A stretch of DNA of 64,000 bases from Demequina phytophila. Lineage in GTDB: Bacteria > Actinomycetota > Actinomycetes > Actinomycetales > Demequinaceae. Below are positions 49,535-58,479 of the stretch, piece after piece. Position 1 is the stretch's first letter; each line of letters begins with the position of its first letter. The stretch spans positions 1 to 64,000 of the forward strand of contig NZ_BBLW01000001.1 in the NCBI RefSeq assembly GCF_000971135.1, given 5' to 3'. Made by a program: the position numbers and the translations under genes. Below the pieces are notes generated by a model, which saw only the letters and a list, made by a program, of their open reading frames with translations, did no database searches and had not been told where the DNA came from.

Positions 49535-49807
49535 TCACGCGCGGTGGCGGACGGGGACCGGGGCCACCTTGGGGCCCACGGTCGGCAGCGACGCGGTCTC
49601 GCGACCGAGCTCCCCCACGACGTCGAGGGTCGCGTCGGGGCGGTCGATCTCGTCGAACAGGTGCTCGCGGACGGGGCGGCGCTCCTCGACGCCGAGCGCC
49701 AGCCGCACCAGGCGGCGCCCGCGACCCTCGCTCGCGAAGGCCGCGACGAAGACGATCGCGGCGATCACGCCGCCGACCACCAGGGTCTGCATCATGTAGC
49801 TGAACAT
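49535..49807 (-). CDS. Small single-pass membrane protein between smc and ftsY
   Basis: A 90-residue protein with one N-terminal membrane segment (TLVVGGVIAAIVFVAAFA) and a basic, then acidic cytosolic tail (DEIDRPDATLDVVGELG). GGGGAGCGG precedes ATG 49807. No family recognised. It is 38 bases from ftsY in the same orientation, so co-expression is likely. Confidence 0.72.
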   Translation of the reverse strand: MFSYMMQTLVVGGVIAAIVFVAAFASEGRGRRLVRLALGVEERRPVREHLFDEIDRPDATLDVVGELGRETASLPTVGPKVAPVPVRHRA

Positions 49808-49968
49808 CCACCGCTCCCCACGCCGAGGCCTCGACGGCCTCGCGCATCCTCACCCGGCATCACGAACCGGGCAAGCCCCGACATCTGGGGGCAAACGCCC
49901 CGCAGGGAGAACGTGCGGCGCCGCGGGATGTTCCCGTGCCGCCGGGGATCGGCGGTCTGCCAGGCGCC

Positions 49969-52900
49969 TCAGGCGGCGTCGTCGTCGCGCAGGCGCTGGC
50001 TGATCACGGTGGTGACGCCGTCGCCGCGCATGGTGACGCCGTAGAGGGCGTCGGCGATCTCCATGGTGCGCTTCTGGTGCGTGATCACGATCAGCTGCGA
50101 GTCCTCCTGGAGCTCGCGGAAGATCTCGAGCAGGCGGCCCAGGTTGACGTCGTCGAGGGCGGCCTCGACCTCGTCCATCACGTAGAACGGGCTGGGGCGC
50201 GCCTTGAAGATCGACACCAGCAGCGCGACCGCGGTGAGGGAGCGCTCGCCGCCGGACAGCAGCGAGAGGCGCTTGACCTTCTTGCCCGCGGGCCGCGCCT
50301 CGACCTCGATTCCGGTGGTGAGCATGTGCTCCGGGTCGGTGAGGACCAGGCGGCCCTCTCCCCCGGGGAACAGCCGCGGGAACACGCGATCGAACTGCGC
50401 CGCGGTGTCCGCGAACGCCTCGGCGAAGATCACCTCGACCCGCTCGTCGATCTCCTTGACGATGGTGAGGAGGTCCTCGCGCGAACGCTTGATGTCCGCG
50501 AGCTGGTCGGTGAGGAACTTGTGGCGCTCCTCCAGCGCCGCGAACTCCTCGAGCGCGAGCGGGTTGACGCGTCCCAGCTGGTTCATCGCGCGCTCCGCCT
50601 TGCGCAGGCGTGCCTCCTGCTGCTCGCGGACGTAGGGCACCGTGGCGGGCTCGGGCGCCTCGGCAACTCCGCCCTCGCCGGCGTCCGCGGGCTCCGGCGC
50701 CGCATCGCCCACCACGGGCACGCCCAGGTGGGGCCCGTACTCCTCGACCAGCCGGTCGGGATCCATGCCCAGGTCGTCGACCGCGCGCTGGCGCAGCTGC
50801 TCGAGACGCACGTTCTGCTCGGCGCGGGCGACCTCGTCGCGGTGCGCGTCGTCGGTGAGGCGGGCGTGCTCGGTCGACAGCTCGTCGACGCTGCGGCGCA
50901 CCTCCGCGAGCCGGCCCGTGCGCTCGGCGCGCTCGGCCTCCACGGCGGCCCGTGCATCGTCCGCCTGCTGGACCGACACGTCGATGAGGGCGATCGCGTC
51001 GCGGCTGCCCGCGATGACCTCGCGCGCGGCCTGGGCCTGACGCTCGCGGCGCGCGGCGGCGGCCTCGGCACGGACGCGGGCCTCGCGCTCGGCGACGGCG
51101 GCGCGCTCGAGGCTCTCGGCGCGGGCGGCCAGGGCGCGGGCGCGCTCCTCGGAGGTGCGCAGCGCGAGCCGCGCCTCCGTCTCCTTGGCGCGGGCGGCGC
51201 GGGCGCTCGCCTCGTCCTCGTCGCGCCGTTCCTGGGCCGCGCGGGTGTCGGCCTCGAACTGCTCGGGCTCGGCCTGCGCCGCGGCGAGGCGGTCGGTGAG
51301 GCTTGCGAGCTCGTCCTCGTCCGTCTTCATGCGGCCGTGCGCCTGGTCGAGCTGCTCCGTGAAGCGTTCCGCCTCGGCCTTGGCGCCGCGGGCCTGCGCG
51401 CCCAGGCGTCCGAGCTTCTCCGCGGCGGCGGCCATGCGGGCGTCCGCCTCCGTCAGGCGCGCGAGGGTGCGCTCGTGGTGGCCGCGCGTCTCCGACTCGG
51501 CCTCCTCCGCGGCGCGCAGGCGCCGCTCGGTGTCCTCGACGCGGGTCGCGGCGGCGTCGCGCTTCTCGCGGGCGTCGTCGAACGCGGCCTGCACGTGCAG
51601 CACGCTCGGGGCGTCGCCCGCGCCGCCGGAGGCGTTGCGGCTGCCCAGCAGGTCGCCCCGCCGGGTGACGGCGACCACGTCGCGGTGGGCGGCGACCAGG
51701 GAACGTGCGGCGGCGAGGTCCTCGACCACGGCGACACCCGACACGAACGCGCGGACGGTGTCGACGAGCCCGGCGGGGCCGGACACCAGGCTCGAGGCCC
51801 ACGCGGCACCCTCGGGGAGCGCGACCTCGGGGTTCTCGGGGGACGCGCCCGCGTCCGCGACCATGAACCACGAGCGGCCCGCGTCCTCGTCGCGCAGCCA
51901 GCGGATCGCGTCCACGGCGTCCTCGACTGTGCCGACGGCCAGGGCGTCGGCGAGACCCCCGAGCGCGGCGGCGATCGCGTCCTCCGCGCCGGCCTCGATC
52001 TCGATCAGCGACGCGACCGAGCCGGTGACGGCGCGCGACCCGCTCGCGAGCAGCGCGCCGGCGCCGTCCTTGCGCACCAGCGACAGCTCGAGGGCCTCGC
52101 CGCGCGCGGCCCACGTGTCGCGCTCCCTCATCGCGGCGTGCAGCGCGTCCTTGAGCTCGGACACGGCGGCCTTGGCCGCCTCCCACGCCGCGGTCGCGGA
52201 TTCGTGCTGGACGTCGAGGTCCTCCTCGCCCGGGTCCACCGTGGCGACCGAGGTCTCGACGTGCTGGAACTCGACGTTCGCCTCGTGCGCGCGCTTCTCC
52301 GCGGCGGCGAGCTGCTCCTGCAGGCGGCCGATCTCGGCCTCCGCGGACTCGACGCGCGACCGCTTCGCGGCCACCTGGCCGGCGAGGCGCGCCACGCCCT
52401 CGCGGCGGTCGGCGACGGAGCGCAGCAGGTTGGCGTGGTGGCGGTCGGACTGGAAGGCCGCCTCCTCGGCGTCCTTGCGTGCCTCGATCGCGGCCTCGAG
52501 CTCCTCGGCGGCCGCGGCGACCTCGGCCTCGAGCTCCTGGCGGGCGGCCTGCGCGCGCTCGACCTGCTCGTCGAGGTCCACCAGGTCGGTGGGCGGGGTG
52601 TCGCTGTGCGCGGTGCCGAGCATCCGCACCCGCTCCTCGGCGAGCGTGGACAGGTTGCGCAGCCGCTCGCGGATCGCGCTCAGCCGGTAGTACGTGTCGT
52701 TCGCCTTGGTGAGCGCGGGCGCCGCCTCCGCGGACGCGCGCTCGAGGTCGGCGAGCAGCGCGCGCGCCTCCGCGAGGGCCTTGTCGACGGCGTCGCGGCG
52801 CTCGAGCAGCGCGGATTCGTCCGCCTTGTCCTGGGACATCGACTCGGTGAGCGTCGCGATGTCGTCCGCGAGCAGGCGCGAGCGGGCGTCGCGCACGTCC

Positions 52901-53559
52901 ACCTGGATACGCTGCGCCTGGCGCGCGACCTCGGCCTGCTTGCCCAGCGGGCCCAGCTGGCGGCGGATCTCCGCGGTGAGGTCCTGCACGCGCGTGAGGT
53001 TCGCCTGCATCGAGTCGAGCTTGCGCAGCGCCTTGTCCTTGCGGCGGCGGTGCTTGAGGATGCCGGCGGCCTCCTCGATGAAGTGACGGCGATCCTCGGG
53101 CGTCGCGCGGAGCACCGCGTCGAGCTGGCCCTGGCCCACGATCACGTGCATCTCGCGACCCAGGCCCGAGTCGGACAGCAGGTCCTGGATGTCGAGCAGG
53201 CGGCACGCGGAGCCGTTGATCGCGTACTCGGATCCTCCGCTGCGGAACAGCGTGCGGCTGATCGTCACCTCGGTGTAGTCGATCGGCAGCGCGCCGTCGG
53301 TGTTGTCGATGGTGAGCGACACCTCGGCACGGCCCAGCGGCGCGCGCCCGGACGTGCCGGCGAAGATGACGTCCGCCATCTGCCCGCCGCGCAGCGTCTT
53401 GGCACCCTGCTCGCCCATGACCCACGCGAGCGCGTCCACCACGTTGGACTTGCCCGAGCCGTTCGGCCCGACCACGCAGGTGACGCCGGGCTCGAACTCG
53501 AGGGTGGTCGCCGACGCGAAGGACTTGAAGCCTCGCAGCGTCAGCGTCTTGAGATGCAT
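49969..53559 (-). CDS. smc: Chromosome segregation ATPase SMC
   Basis: A 1196-residue SMC protein. N-terminal ATPase half with Walker A GPNGSGKSNVVDALAWVMGE, two long Ala/Glu/Arg-rich coiled coils, a central hinge (about 500-650), and the C-terminal half with signature LSLLSGGERSLTAVAL and Walker B YVMDEVEAALDDVN. Works with ScpAB, not in this window, to organise the chromosome. Confidence 0.97.
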   Translation of the reverse strand: MHLKTLTLRGFKSFASATTLEFEPGVTCVVGPNGSGKSNVVDALAWVMGEQGAKTLRGGQMADVIFAGTSGRAPLGRAEVSLTIDNTDGALPIDYTEVTISRTLFRSGGSEYAINGSACRLLDIQDLLSDSGLGREMHVIVGQGQLDAVLRATPEDRRHFIEEAAGILKHRRRKDKALRKLDSMQANLTRVQDLTAEIRRQLGPLGKQAEVARQAQRIQVDVRDARSRLLADDIATLTESMSQDKADESALLERRDAVDKALAEARALLADLERASAEAAPALTKANDTYYRLSAIRERLRNLSTLAEERVRMLGTAHSDTPPTDLVDLDEQVERAQAARQELEAEVAAAAEELEAAIEARKDAEEAAFQSDRHHANLLRSVADRREGVARLAGQVAAKRSRVESAEAEIGRLQEQLAAAEKRAHEANVEFQHVETSVATVDPGEEDLDVQHESATAAWEAAKAAVSELKDALHAAMRERDTWAARGEALELSLVRKDGAGALLASGSRAVTGSVASLIEIEAGAEDAIAAALGGLADALAVGTVEDAVDAIRWLRDEDAGRSWFMVADAGASPENPEVALPEGAAWASSLVSGPAGLVDTVRAFVSGVAVVEDLAAARSLVAAHRDVVAVTRRGDLLGSRNASGGAGDAPSVLHVQAAFDDAREKRDAAATRVEDTERRLRAAEEAESETRGHHERTLARLTEADARMAAAAEKLGRLGAQARGAKAEAERFTEQLDQAHGRMKTDEDELASLTDRLAAAQAEPEQFEADTRAAQERRDEDEASARAARAKETEARLALRTSEERARALAARAESLERAAVAEREARVRAEAAAARRERQAQAAREVIAGSRDAIALIDVSVQQADDARAAVEAERAERTGRLAEVRRSVDELSTEHARLTDDAHRDEVARAEQNVRLEQLRQRAVDDLGMDPDRLVEEYGPHLGVPVVGDAAPEPADAGEGGVAEAPEPATVPYVREQQEARLRKAERAMNQLGRVNPLALEEFAALEERHKFLTDQLADIKRSREDLLTIVKEIDERVEVIFAEAFADTAAQFDRVFPRLFPGGEGRLVLTDPEHMLTTGIEVEARPAGKKVKRLSLLSGGERSLTAVALLVSIFKARPSPFYVMDEVEAALDDVNLGRLLEIFRELQEDSQLIVITHQKRTMEIADALYGVTMRGDGVTTVISQRLRDDDAA

Positions 53560-53615
53560 GGCTGGCAGTGTAGGGGAACCCCTCGCCCGCCCGACGGAGG
53601 CGCGAGCCCGGCCCG

Positions 53616-53625
53616 CGCATCGTCC
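53616..53625 (-). repeat. GGACGATGCG word (reverse), intergenic
   Basis: CGCATCGTCC on the plus strand, 20 bases past the ndk stop and upstream of smc. Confidence 0.8.
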
Positions 53626-53644
53626 CCGGACACCCGACCCGGGG

Positions 53645-54064
53645 CTACAGACCGGGGAACCAGATCCCGATCTCGCGCTCGGCGGACTCCGGGGAGTCCG
53701 AGCCGTGCACGATGTTGTGGATCACCGGCAGGTCCCACTGGCGAGCGAGGTCGCCGCGGATCGAACCGGGCGCCGCGGTGGTGGGGTCGGTGGGGCCCGC
53801 GAGCGTGCGGAAGCCCTCGATGACGCGCTCGCCCTGGGCGACCACCGCGAGGACGGGACCCGACAGCATGAACTCCACCAGGGGGTCGTAGAACGGCTTG
53901 CCGACGTGCTCGGCGTAGTGGTCGGCGAGCAGTTCGGGGGTGGCCTTGCGCAGCTCGACGCCGGCGAGCGTGTAGCCCTTGGCCTCGACGCGGCGCAGGA
54001 CCTCGCCCGCGAGGCCGCGCTTCACGCCGTCGGGCTTGACCAGGATGAGGGTGCGTTCACTCAT
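53645..54064 (-). CDS. ndk: Nucleoside diphosphate kinase
   Basis: Makes nucleoside triphosphates from diphosphates with ATP. 139 residues; active-site His120 in NIVHGSDS, TLILVKPDGVKRG start and GSIRGD loop present. Divergent from apt with 62 bases between. Confidence 0.97.
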   Translation of the reverse strand: MSERTLILVKPDGVKRGLAGEVLRRVEAKGYTLAGVELRKATPELLADHYAEHVGKPFYDPLVEFMLSGPVLAVVAQGERVIEGFRTLAGPTDPTTAAPGSIRGDLARQWDLPVIHNIVHGSDSPESAEREIGIWFPGL

Positions 54065-54126
54065 GGTGGGGAGCCTAGCGGGCCGCGGGCGCGGGCACCC
54101 CGCGCCGGCCGTGCCAGGATGGTGCC

Positions 54127-54636
54127 GTGATCACGATCGACGACTTCGACACGTATCCCGACTTCCCCATCGAGGGGATCCTCTTCTACGACATCGCGCC
54201 GATCCTCGCGAGCCCCGAGCGCTTCCGCGAGGCCTGCATCCAGCTCATGCCCCCGACCGGTGCGACGGTCGACGTGGTCGCGGGCGTGGACGCGCGCGGC
54301 TTCATCTTCGCGCCCGTGGTGGCGCAGACCCTCGACGTGGGCATGACGATGGTGCGCAAGAAGGGCAAGATGCCCGGCGTCGACCTGCTCGAGTCCTCCG
54401 CGGAGATCGAGTACGGCGCGCGCGACCTCGCGGTCAGCGCCGGGTCGGTCGAGGGCAGGCACGTCCTGGTGATCGACGACGTCCTCGCCACCGGCGGCAC
54501 CGCGCGCGCGGTCGCGGAGATGCTCGAGCGCGGCGGCGCGGCGTCGGTGCGCTTCAGCTTCCTCATCGAGATCGGCGAGCTGCCCGGTCGCGAGGCGCTC
54601 GAGGGCTACGACGTCACCTCCGTGGTGGTCGTCTAG
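54127..54636 (+). CDS. apt: Adenine phosphoribosyltransferase
   Basis: Purine salvage enzyme. 169 residues with the PRPP-binding motif VLVIDDVLATGGTA and GVDARGFIFAP. GTG 54127 is preceded by AGGATGG. The N-terminus begins directly at DDFDTYPDFPIEGILFYDI as in short-form APRTs. Confidence 0.95.
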   Translation: MITIDDFDTYPDFPIEGILFYDIAPILASPERFREACIQLMPPTGATVDVVAGVDARGFIFAPVVAQTLDVGMTMVRKKGKMPGVDLLESSAEIEYGARDLAVSAGSVEGRHVLVIDDVLATGGTARAVAEMLERGGAASVRFSFLIEIGELPGREALEGYDVTSVVVV

Positions 54637-54649
54637 CAGGGACGATGCC

Positions 54650-54664
54650 GCGGCCGGGGGCCGC
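54650..54664. terminator. Short hairpin between convergent apt and membrane-protein gene
   Basis: GCGGCC-GGG-GGCCGC between two convergent stops, directly after a one-mismatch copy (GGACGATGCC, 54640-54649) of the repeated word. Confidence 0.5.
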
Positions 54665-55114
54665 TCAGCGGTTGCGGTAGCCGGCGGACCAGCGCACCGC
54701 GAGCAGCACCAGCGGCACCAGCACGAGGCCCGCGAAGGACACCTCGAACGCGACGAAGCCCTGGCTGATGGTCATGGGCAGCGGGTCGAGCGAGCGCAGG
54801 TAGCCGGCGTGCACGGCGATGCCGGTCACCAGGACCGCGCCCGCGACCACGATGAGCGACACGAGGAACCACGGCGGCAGCTGGCGCGTCTCGGGGTGCT
54901 CATGGAGGAACCTGCCCCACCGGTTGAGGGCGTAGAACACGGCCACGTTCACGAGCAGCAGCCCGGCGAACAGCAGCGCGTAGACCGCGGGCGACGGCCG
55001 TCCGAGGCCGGCGAACGCGTACAGCGACGCGTGCTCGAGCTGCCAGAACACGAGCGTGAGCCCGAGCATGCCGAGCGCCGCGGCGCCGCCCATGCGCCAG
55101 AGGAAGGCCTTCAC
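54665..55114 (-). CDS. Four-segment membrane protein of unknown function
   Basis: A 149-residue integral membrane protein with four hydrophobic segments (GGAAALGMLGLTLVFWQLE, VYALLFAGLLLVNVAVFYAL, FLVSLIVVAGAVLVTGIAV and FAGLVLVPLVLLAV). No family recognised. GTG 55114 overlaps the DUF4233 stop (GTGA), so it belongs to the folC-DUF4233 operon. Confidence 0.78.
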   Translation of the reverse strand: MKAFLWRMGGAAALGMLGLTLVFWQLEHASLYAFAGLGRPSPAVYALLFAGLLLVNVAVFYALNRWGRFLHEHPETRQLPPWFLVSLIVVAGAVLVTGIAVHAGYLRSLDPLPMTISQGFVAFEVSFAGLVLVPLVLLAVRWSAGYRNR

Positions 55115-55533
55115 GCGGTCTCGCCGCCGGCGGCGGCCTCGCCCGTGGCGGCCGCCGCCTCCGCAGCGGCGTCCCGCTCCGCCCGCTCGCGGTCGATGCG
55201 CGTGCCGAGCCGCACGCCCACGATCCACGTGAGCAGGAAGCACGCACCGATGATCGCGATGGTGGGCTCGATGAACCCGGCGACCAGCATGGGCACCTGG
55301 AGCGCCCAGCCCAGCCAGCGGCCCCACGGCTTGGCCTGCTGCCCGGCCGCGTAGCCGAACAGGACCACGAGCCCGAGCCCGCCTCCCCACAGCAGCCACC
55401 CGGACAGCGACACCTCGCCGGCCCGGTCCAGACCCCACAGCACCAGCACCGCGAAGATCCCGGCGAGCGCCTGGAGCGCGAGCACGGCCTGGCAGAAGAT
55501 CAGCGCGGCGGAGCGCTGCGGACGCGCGCTCAT
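55111..55533 (-). CDS. DUF4233 membrane protein
   Basis: A 140-residue membrane protein of the actinobacterial DUF4233 family, usually encoded after folC. Four hydrophobic segments, ending with a charged RIDRERAERDAAAE tail. ATG 55533 overlaps the folC stop. Function unknown. Confidence 0.85.
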   Translation of the reverse strand: MSARPQRSAALIFCQAVLALQALAGIFAVLVLWGLDRAGEVSLSGWLLWGGGLGLVVLFGYAAGQQAKPWGRWLGWALQVPMLVAGFIEPTIAIIGACFLLTWIVGVRLGTRIDRERAERDAAAEAAAATGEAAAGGETA

Positions 55534-56945
55534 CGGGCGCGCCCCTGGCCCTTGCGGCGGTCCGCGCCGGTGAGGATGCGGGTCTCGGCGACCAGCGTGA
55601 TGGAACCCACCACGAGGACGCCCGCGCCCAGGTCGTTGTCGCGCTCGGCGCGCTGGACGGCGGCGTCGATCGCGTCCGGCACCGAGTCGGTGGCGGTGAC
55701 GCGGTCCTCGCCGAACACCTCGATCGCGAGCCTCTCGAGCTCCTCGACCGGGATCGCGCGCGGCGACGGCGAGGCGGTCACCACCACGTGGGCGAGCGCG
55801 GGCTCGAGCGCCGCGAGGATGCCCTCGGCGTCCTTGTCGCTGAGGATGCCCACCACGCCGACGAGCGTCTCGAACGCGAACGACTCCTCGAGCGCGTCGA
55901 CCATCGCGTCGATGCCATGCGGGTTGTGCGCCGCGTCGACCAGGATGAGCGGCGAGGTGCGCACCGCCTCGAGGCGGCCGGGAGAGCTCACCTGCGCGAA
56001 GCCGGCCTCCACCGCCTCCGCGGTGAGGGCGACGGGCTCGCCGCCGGACGCGAGCAGCAGCTCGACCGCGGTGAGCGCGAGCAGCGCGTTGTGGGCCTGG
56101 TGCGCGCCGTACAGGGGCACGAAGATCTCGGCGTACGTCGCGGCGGGCGTGCGCAGGGTGACCAGCTGGCCGCCCACGCCGGGCTGGCGGTCGAGCACCT
56201 CGAGCTGCGCGCCCTCCTCGCCCTCCTCGGCCTCCCAGTAGCCGCGCGCGCCCCGCTCGGCGAGCGCGCCCTCGAGCACCGGCACCACGGCGTCGGACTG
56301 GAGCGCGATCACGGTCGCGGCGCCGTCCTTGATGATCCCGGACTTCTCCGCCGCGATGTCGACCACGGAGTCGCCGAGCCACTGCTGGTGGTCCAGGCCG
56401 ATCGGCGTGATGACGGACACCTCGCCGTCGACCACGTTGGTGGCGTCCCACACGCCGCCCATGCCCACCTCGACGATCGCGACGTCCACCGGCGCGTCCG
56501 CGAACGCGGCGAGCGCGAGCACGGTGAGCACCTCGAAGAAGCTCATGCGGGGTCCGCCCGCCTCGAGCGAGCGCGCGTCGACCATGTGGATGATGGGTGC
56601 GACGTCGAGCCAGAGTCGCACGAAGTCCTCGGGGCCGATGGGCTCGCCGTCGATCTGGATGCGCTCGCGCACGCTGGTGAGGTGCGGCGACGTGAACAAG
56701 CCGGTGCGCAGGCCCAGCTCGCGCACCAGCGACTCGGTCATGCGCGCGGTCGACGTCTTGCCGTTGGTGCCGGTGAGGTGCACCACGCGGTAGGCGTGCT
56801 GGGGGCTGCCCAGCAGGTCGCACGCGTCGCGGACGCGGTCGATCGTGGGCTCGAAGTCGTGCTCGGGGTTGCGGGAGACGATGTGCGCGTAGATCTCGCG
56901 CTCGGCCTCCTCGAGGCTCATGCCACCGAGGTCAAGGTCGGTCAT
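55530..56945 (-). CDS. folC: Folylpolyglutamate/dihydrofolate synthase, copy 1
   Basis: Mur-ligase-like enzyme adding glutamates to folates. 471 residues with P-loop HLTGTNGKTSTARM, the RMSFFEVLTVLALAAF segment, and LVDAAHNPHGIDAM of the C-terminal domain. It is one of two adjacent folC genes (the other ends 70 bases upstream) that share most motifs, so one may have diverged in substrate. Followed directly by DUF4233. Confidence 0.93.
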   Translation of the reverse strand: MTDLDLGGMSLEEAEREIYAHIVSRNPEHDFEPTIDRVRDACDLLGSPQHAYRVVHLTGTNGKTSTARMTESLVRELGLRTGLFTSPHLTSVRERIQIDGEPIGPEDFVRLWLDVAPIIHMVDARSLEAGGPRMSFFEVLTVLALAAFADAPVDVAIVEVGMGGVWDATNVVDGEVSVITPIGLDHQQWLGDSVVDIAAEKSGIIKDGAATVIALQSDAVVPVLEGALAERGARGYWEAEEGEEGAQLEVLDRQPGVGGQLVTLRTPAATYAEIFVPLYGAHQAHNALLALTAVELLLASGGEPVALTAEAVEAGFAQVSSPGRLEAVRTSPLILVDAAHNPHGIDAMVDALEESFAFETLVGVVGILSDKDAEGILAALEPALAHVVVTASPSPRAIPVEELERLAIEVFGEDRVTATDSVPDAIDAAVQRAERDNDLGAGVLVVGSITLVAETRILTGADRRKGQGRAR

Positions 56946-56972
56946 GCGTCAAGTCTGTCACGACGGCGGCGA

Positions 56973-57005
56973 GGGACGATGCGGCGGCGACCGCCGCATC
57001 GTCCC
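56973..57005. terminator. Perfect inverted pair of the GGACGATGCG word after folC copy 2
   Basis: GGGACGATGCGGCGG (56973-56987), loop CGA, and CCGCCGCATCGTCCC (56991-57005): a perfect 15-base-pair stem that starts ten bases past the stop at 57016. It looks like a terminator built from two copies of the repeated word. Confidence 0.8.
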
Positions 57006-57015
57006 ACCGGACCGG

Positions 57016-58479
57016 TCAGGCCGGGACGGCGCCCTGGTCCCCCGCGTCCTCGGCGGGGCGAGGGGCCTCCTCGGCGGCGGCGACGACGGTGCGGGCGTCG
57101 ACGGTGACGGGCATGTGGGTGGCCTGGAGGTGGCGGCGCGCCTCCGCGACGAGGGTGATGGAGCCGGCGACCAGCACGCCGGCCTCGCCCTGGGCCTCGG
57201 TCGCGAGGGCGGTCGCCATCTGGACCGCGTCAGGGACGGAGGCGGCGACGCGGACGCGGTCGGAGCCGAAGATGAGGCGGGCGCGCTCGGCGAGCACCTC
57301 CGCGTCGGCGGCACGGTGCGACCGGGTCTGGGTGATGACCACCTCGTCGATGAGCGGCGCGAGGCCGGTCAGGATGCCCTCCGCGTCCTTGTCGGCGAGC
57401 ACCGCGACCACGCCGATGAGGCGGTCGAACGCGAACGTCTCCCGGAGCGTGTCGGCGAGCGCGGCGATGCCGTGCGGGTTGTGCGCGGCGTCGACGATGA
57501 CGGTGGGCTCCGCGGAGACCACCTCCATGCGGCCGGGCGAGGTCGCGCCGGCGAAGCCGCGGGCGACGGCGGGCAGGCTGAGCGCGCGGGGCACGCCGGA
57601 GCCCATGAACGCCTCGCACGCGGCGAGCGCGATGAGGGCGTTCTGCGCCTGGAACTCGCCGTGCAGCGGCACGAACACGTCGACGTAGTTGCGGGCCGCG
57701 GTGCGCAGGGTGACCACCTGGCCGCCGGGGACCACGCGTCGGGTCGCGACGGACATGTGCGCGCCCTCCCAGAACACGGAGGCCTGGCGCTGCGCGGCCG
57801 CGGCGACGATGATCTGCGCCGCCTCGTCCTTCTGGAGCGCGCTCACCACGGTGGCGCCCGGCTTGATGATGCCGGACTTCTCGTGCGCGACGCCGGGCAG
57901 GCCGCCCACGAAGTACTTGTCGTGGTCGCGGGCCATGGGGGTGAGGACGGCGACGCGACCGTCGGCGACGTTCGTCGCGTCGCGCAGGCCGCCGATTCCG
58001 ACCTCGAGGACGAGGGCGTCGACGCCGGCGTCGGCGTACGCGACGAATCCGAGGACGGTGAGGACCTCGAAGAAGCTCATGCGGGGACCGCCGCGCTGGA
58101 TCGACGCCTGGTCGACCGCGTGGATCGCGGGCGACACCTGCTGCCACAGGCGCACCAGCGCGTCCTGGGCGAGCGGCGCGCCGTCGATCATGATGCGCTC
58201 GCGCAGCGTGGTGAGGTGCGGCGAGGTGAACAGCCCGGTGCTGAGGCCGTGGGCGCGCAGCAGCGACTCGATCATGCGGCTGGTCGAGGTCTTCCCGTTG
58301 GTGCCCGTCACATGGATGATGTCGAGCGAGCGGTGGGGGTCGCCCAGCAGCGACAGCGCCTGCGTGACGCGCAGGAGCTTGGCCTCATGGTCGGCCTCAG
58401 GGGTGCGGGCGAAGATGTGCGCGTCGATCTCGCGCTCGGCCTCGGAGAGGCTCAATTCGGGGAAGACATCCGTTGTCAC
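57016..58479 (-). CDS. folC: Folylpolyglutamate/dihydrofolate synthase-like protein, copy 2
   Basis: 487 residues, the tandem paralogue of the previous folC: HVTGTNGKTSTSRM P-loop, RMSFFEVLTVLGFVAY, and VIVDAAHNPHGIAAL. Differences cluster in the middle (KDEAAQIIVAAAAQRQASVF) and C-terminus, which is extended by about 30 residues. GTG 58479 has no ribosome site but lies eight bases from CACAAT, so a leaderless start is possible. ATG 58560 would add 27 residues with no conserved content. Confidence 0.9.
   Translation of the reverse strand: MTTDVFPELSLSEAEREIDAHIFARTPEADHEAKLLRVTQALSLLGDPHRSLDIIHVTGTNGKTSTSRMIESLLRAHGLSTGLFTSPHLTTLRERIMIDGAPLAQDALVRLWQQVSPAIHAVDQASIQRGGPRMSFFEVLTVLGFVAYADAGVDALVLEVGIGGLRDATNVADGRVAVLTPMARDHDKYFVGGLPGVAHEKSGIIKPGATVVSALQKDEAAQIIVAAAAQRQASVFWEGAHMSVATRRVVPGGQVVTLRTAARNYVDVFVPLHGEFQAQNALIALAACEAFMGSGVPRALSLPAVARGFAGATSPGRMEVVSAEPTVIVDAAHNPHGIAALADTLRETFAFDRLIGVVAVLADKDAEGILTGLAPLIDEVVITQTRSHRAADAEVLAERARLIFGSDRVRVAASVPDAVQMATALATEAQGEAGVLVAGSITLVAEARRHLQATHMPVTVDARTVVAAAEEAPRPAEDAGDQGAVPA

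Noticed and set aside
49936-53823. Plus-strand open frame of 1295 codons
   Set aside because: Antisense to smc, whose coiled-coil and ATPase motifs are unmistakable; the antisense product is low-complexity Arg/Gly/Leu/Val sequence.
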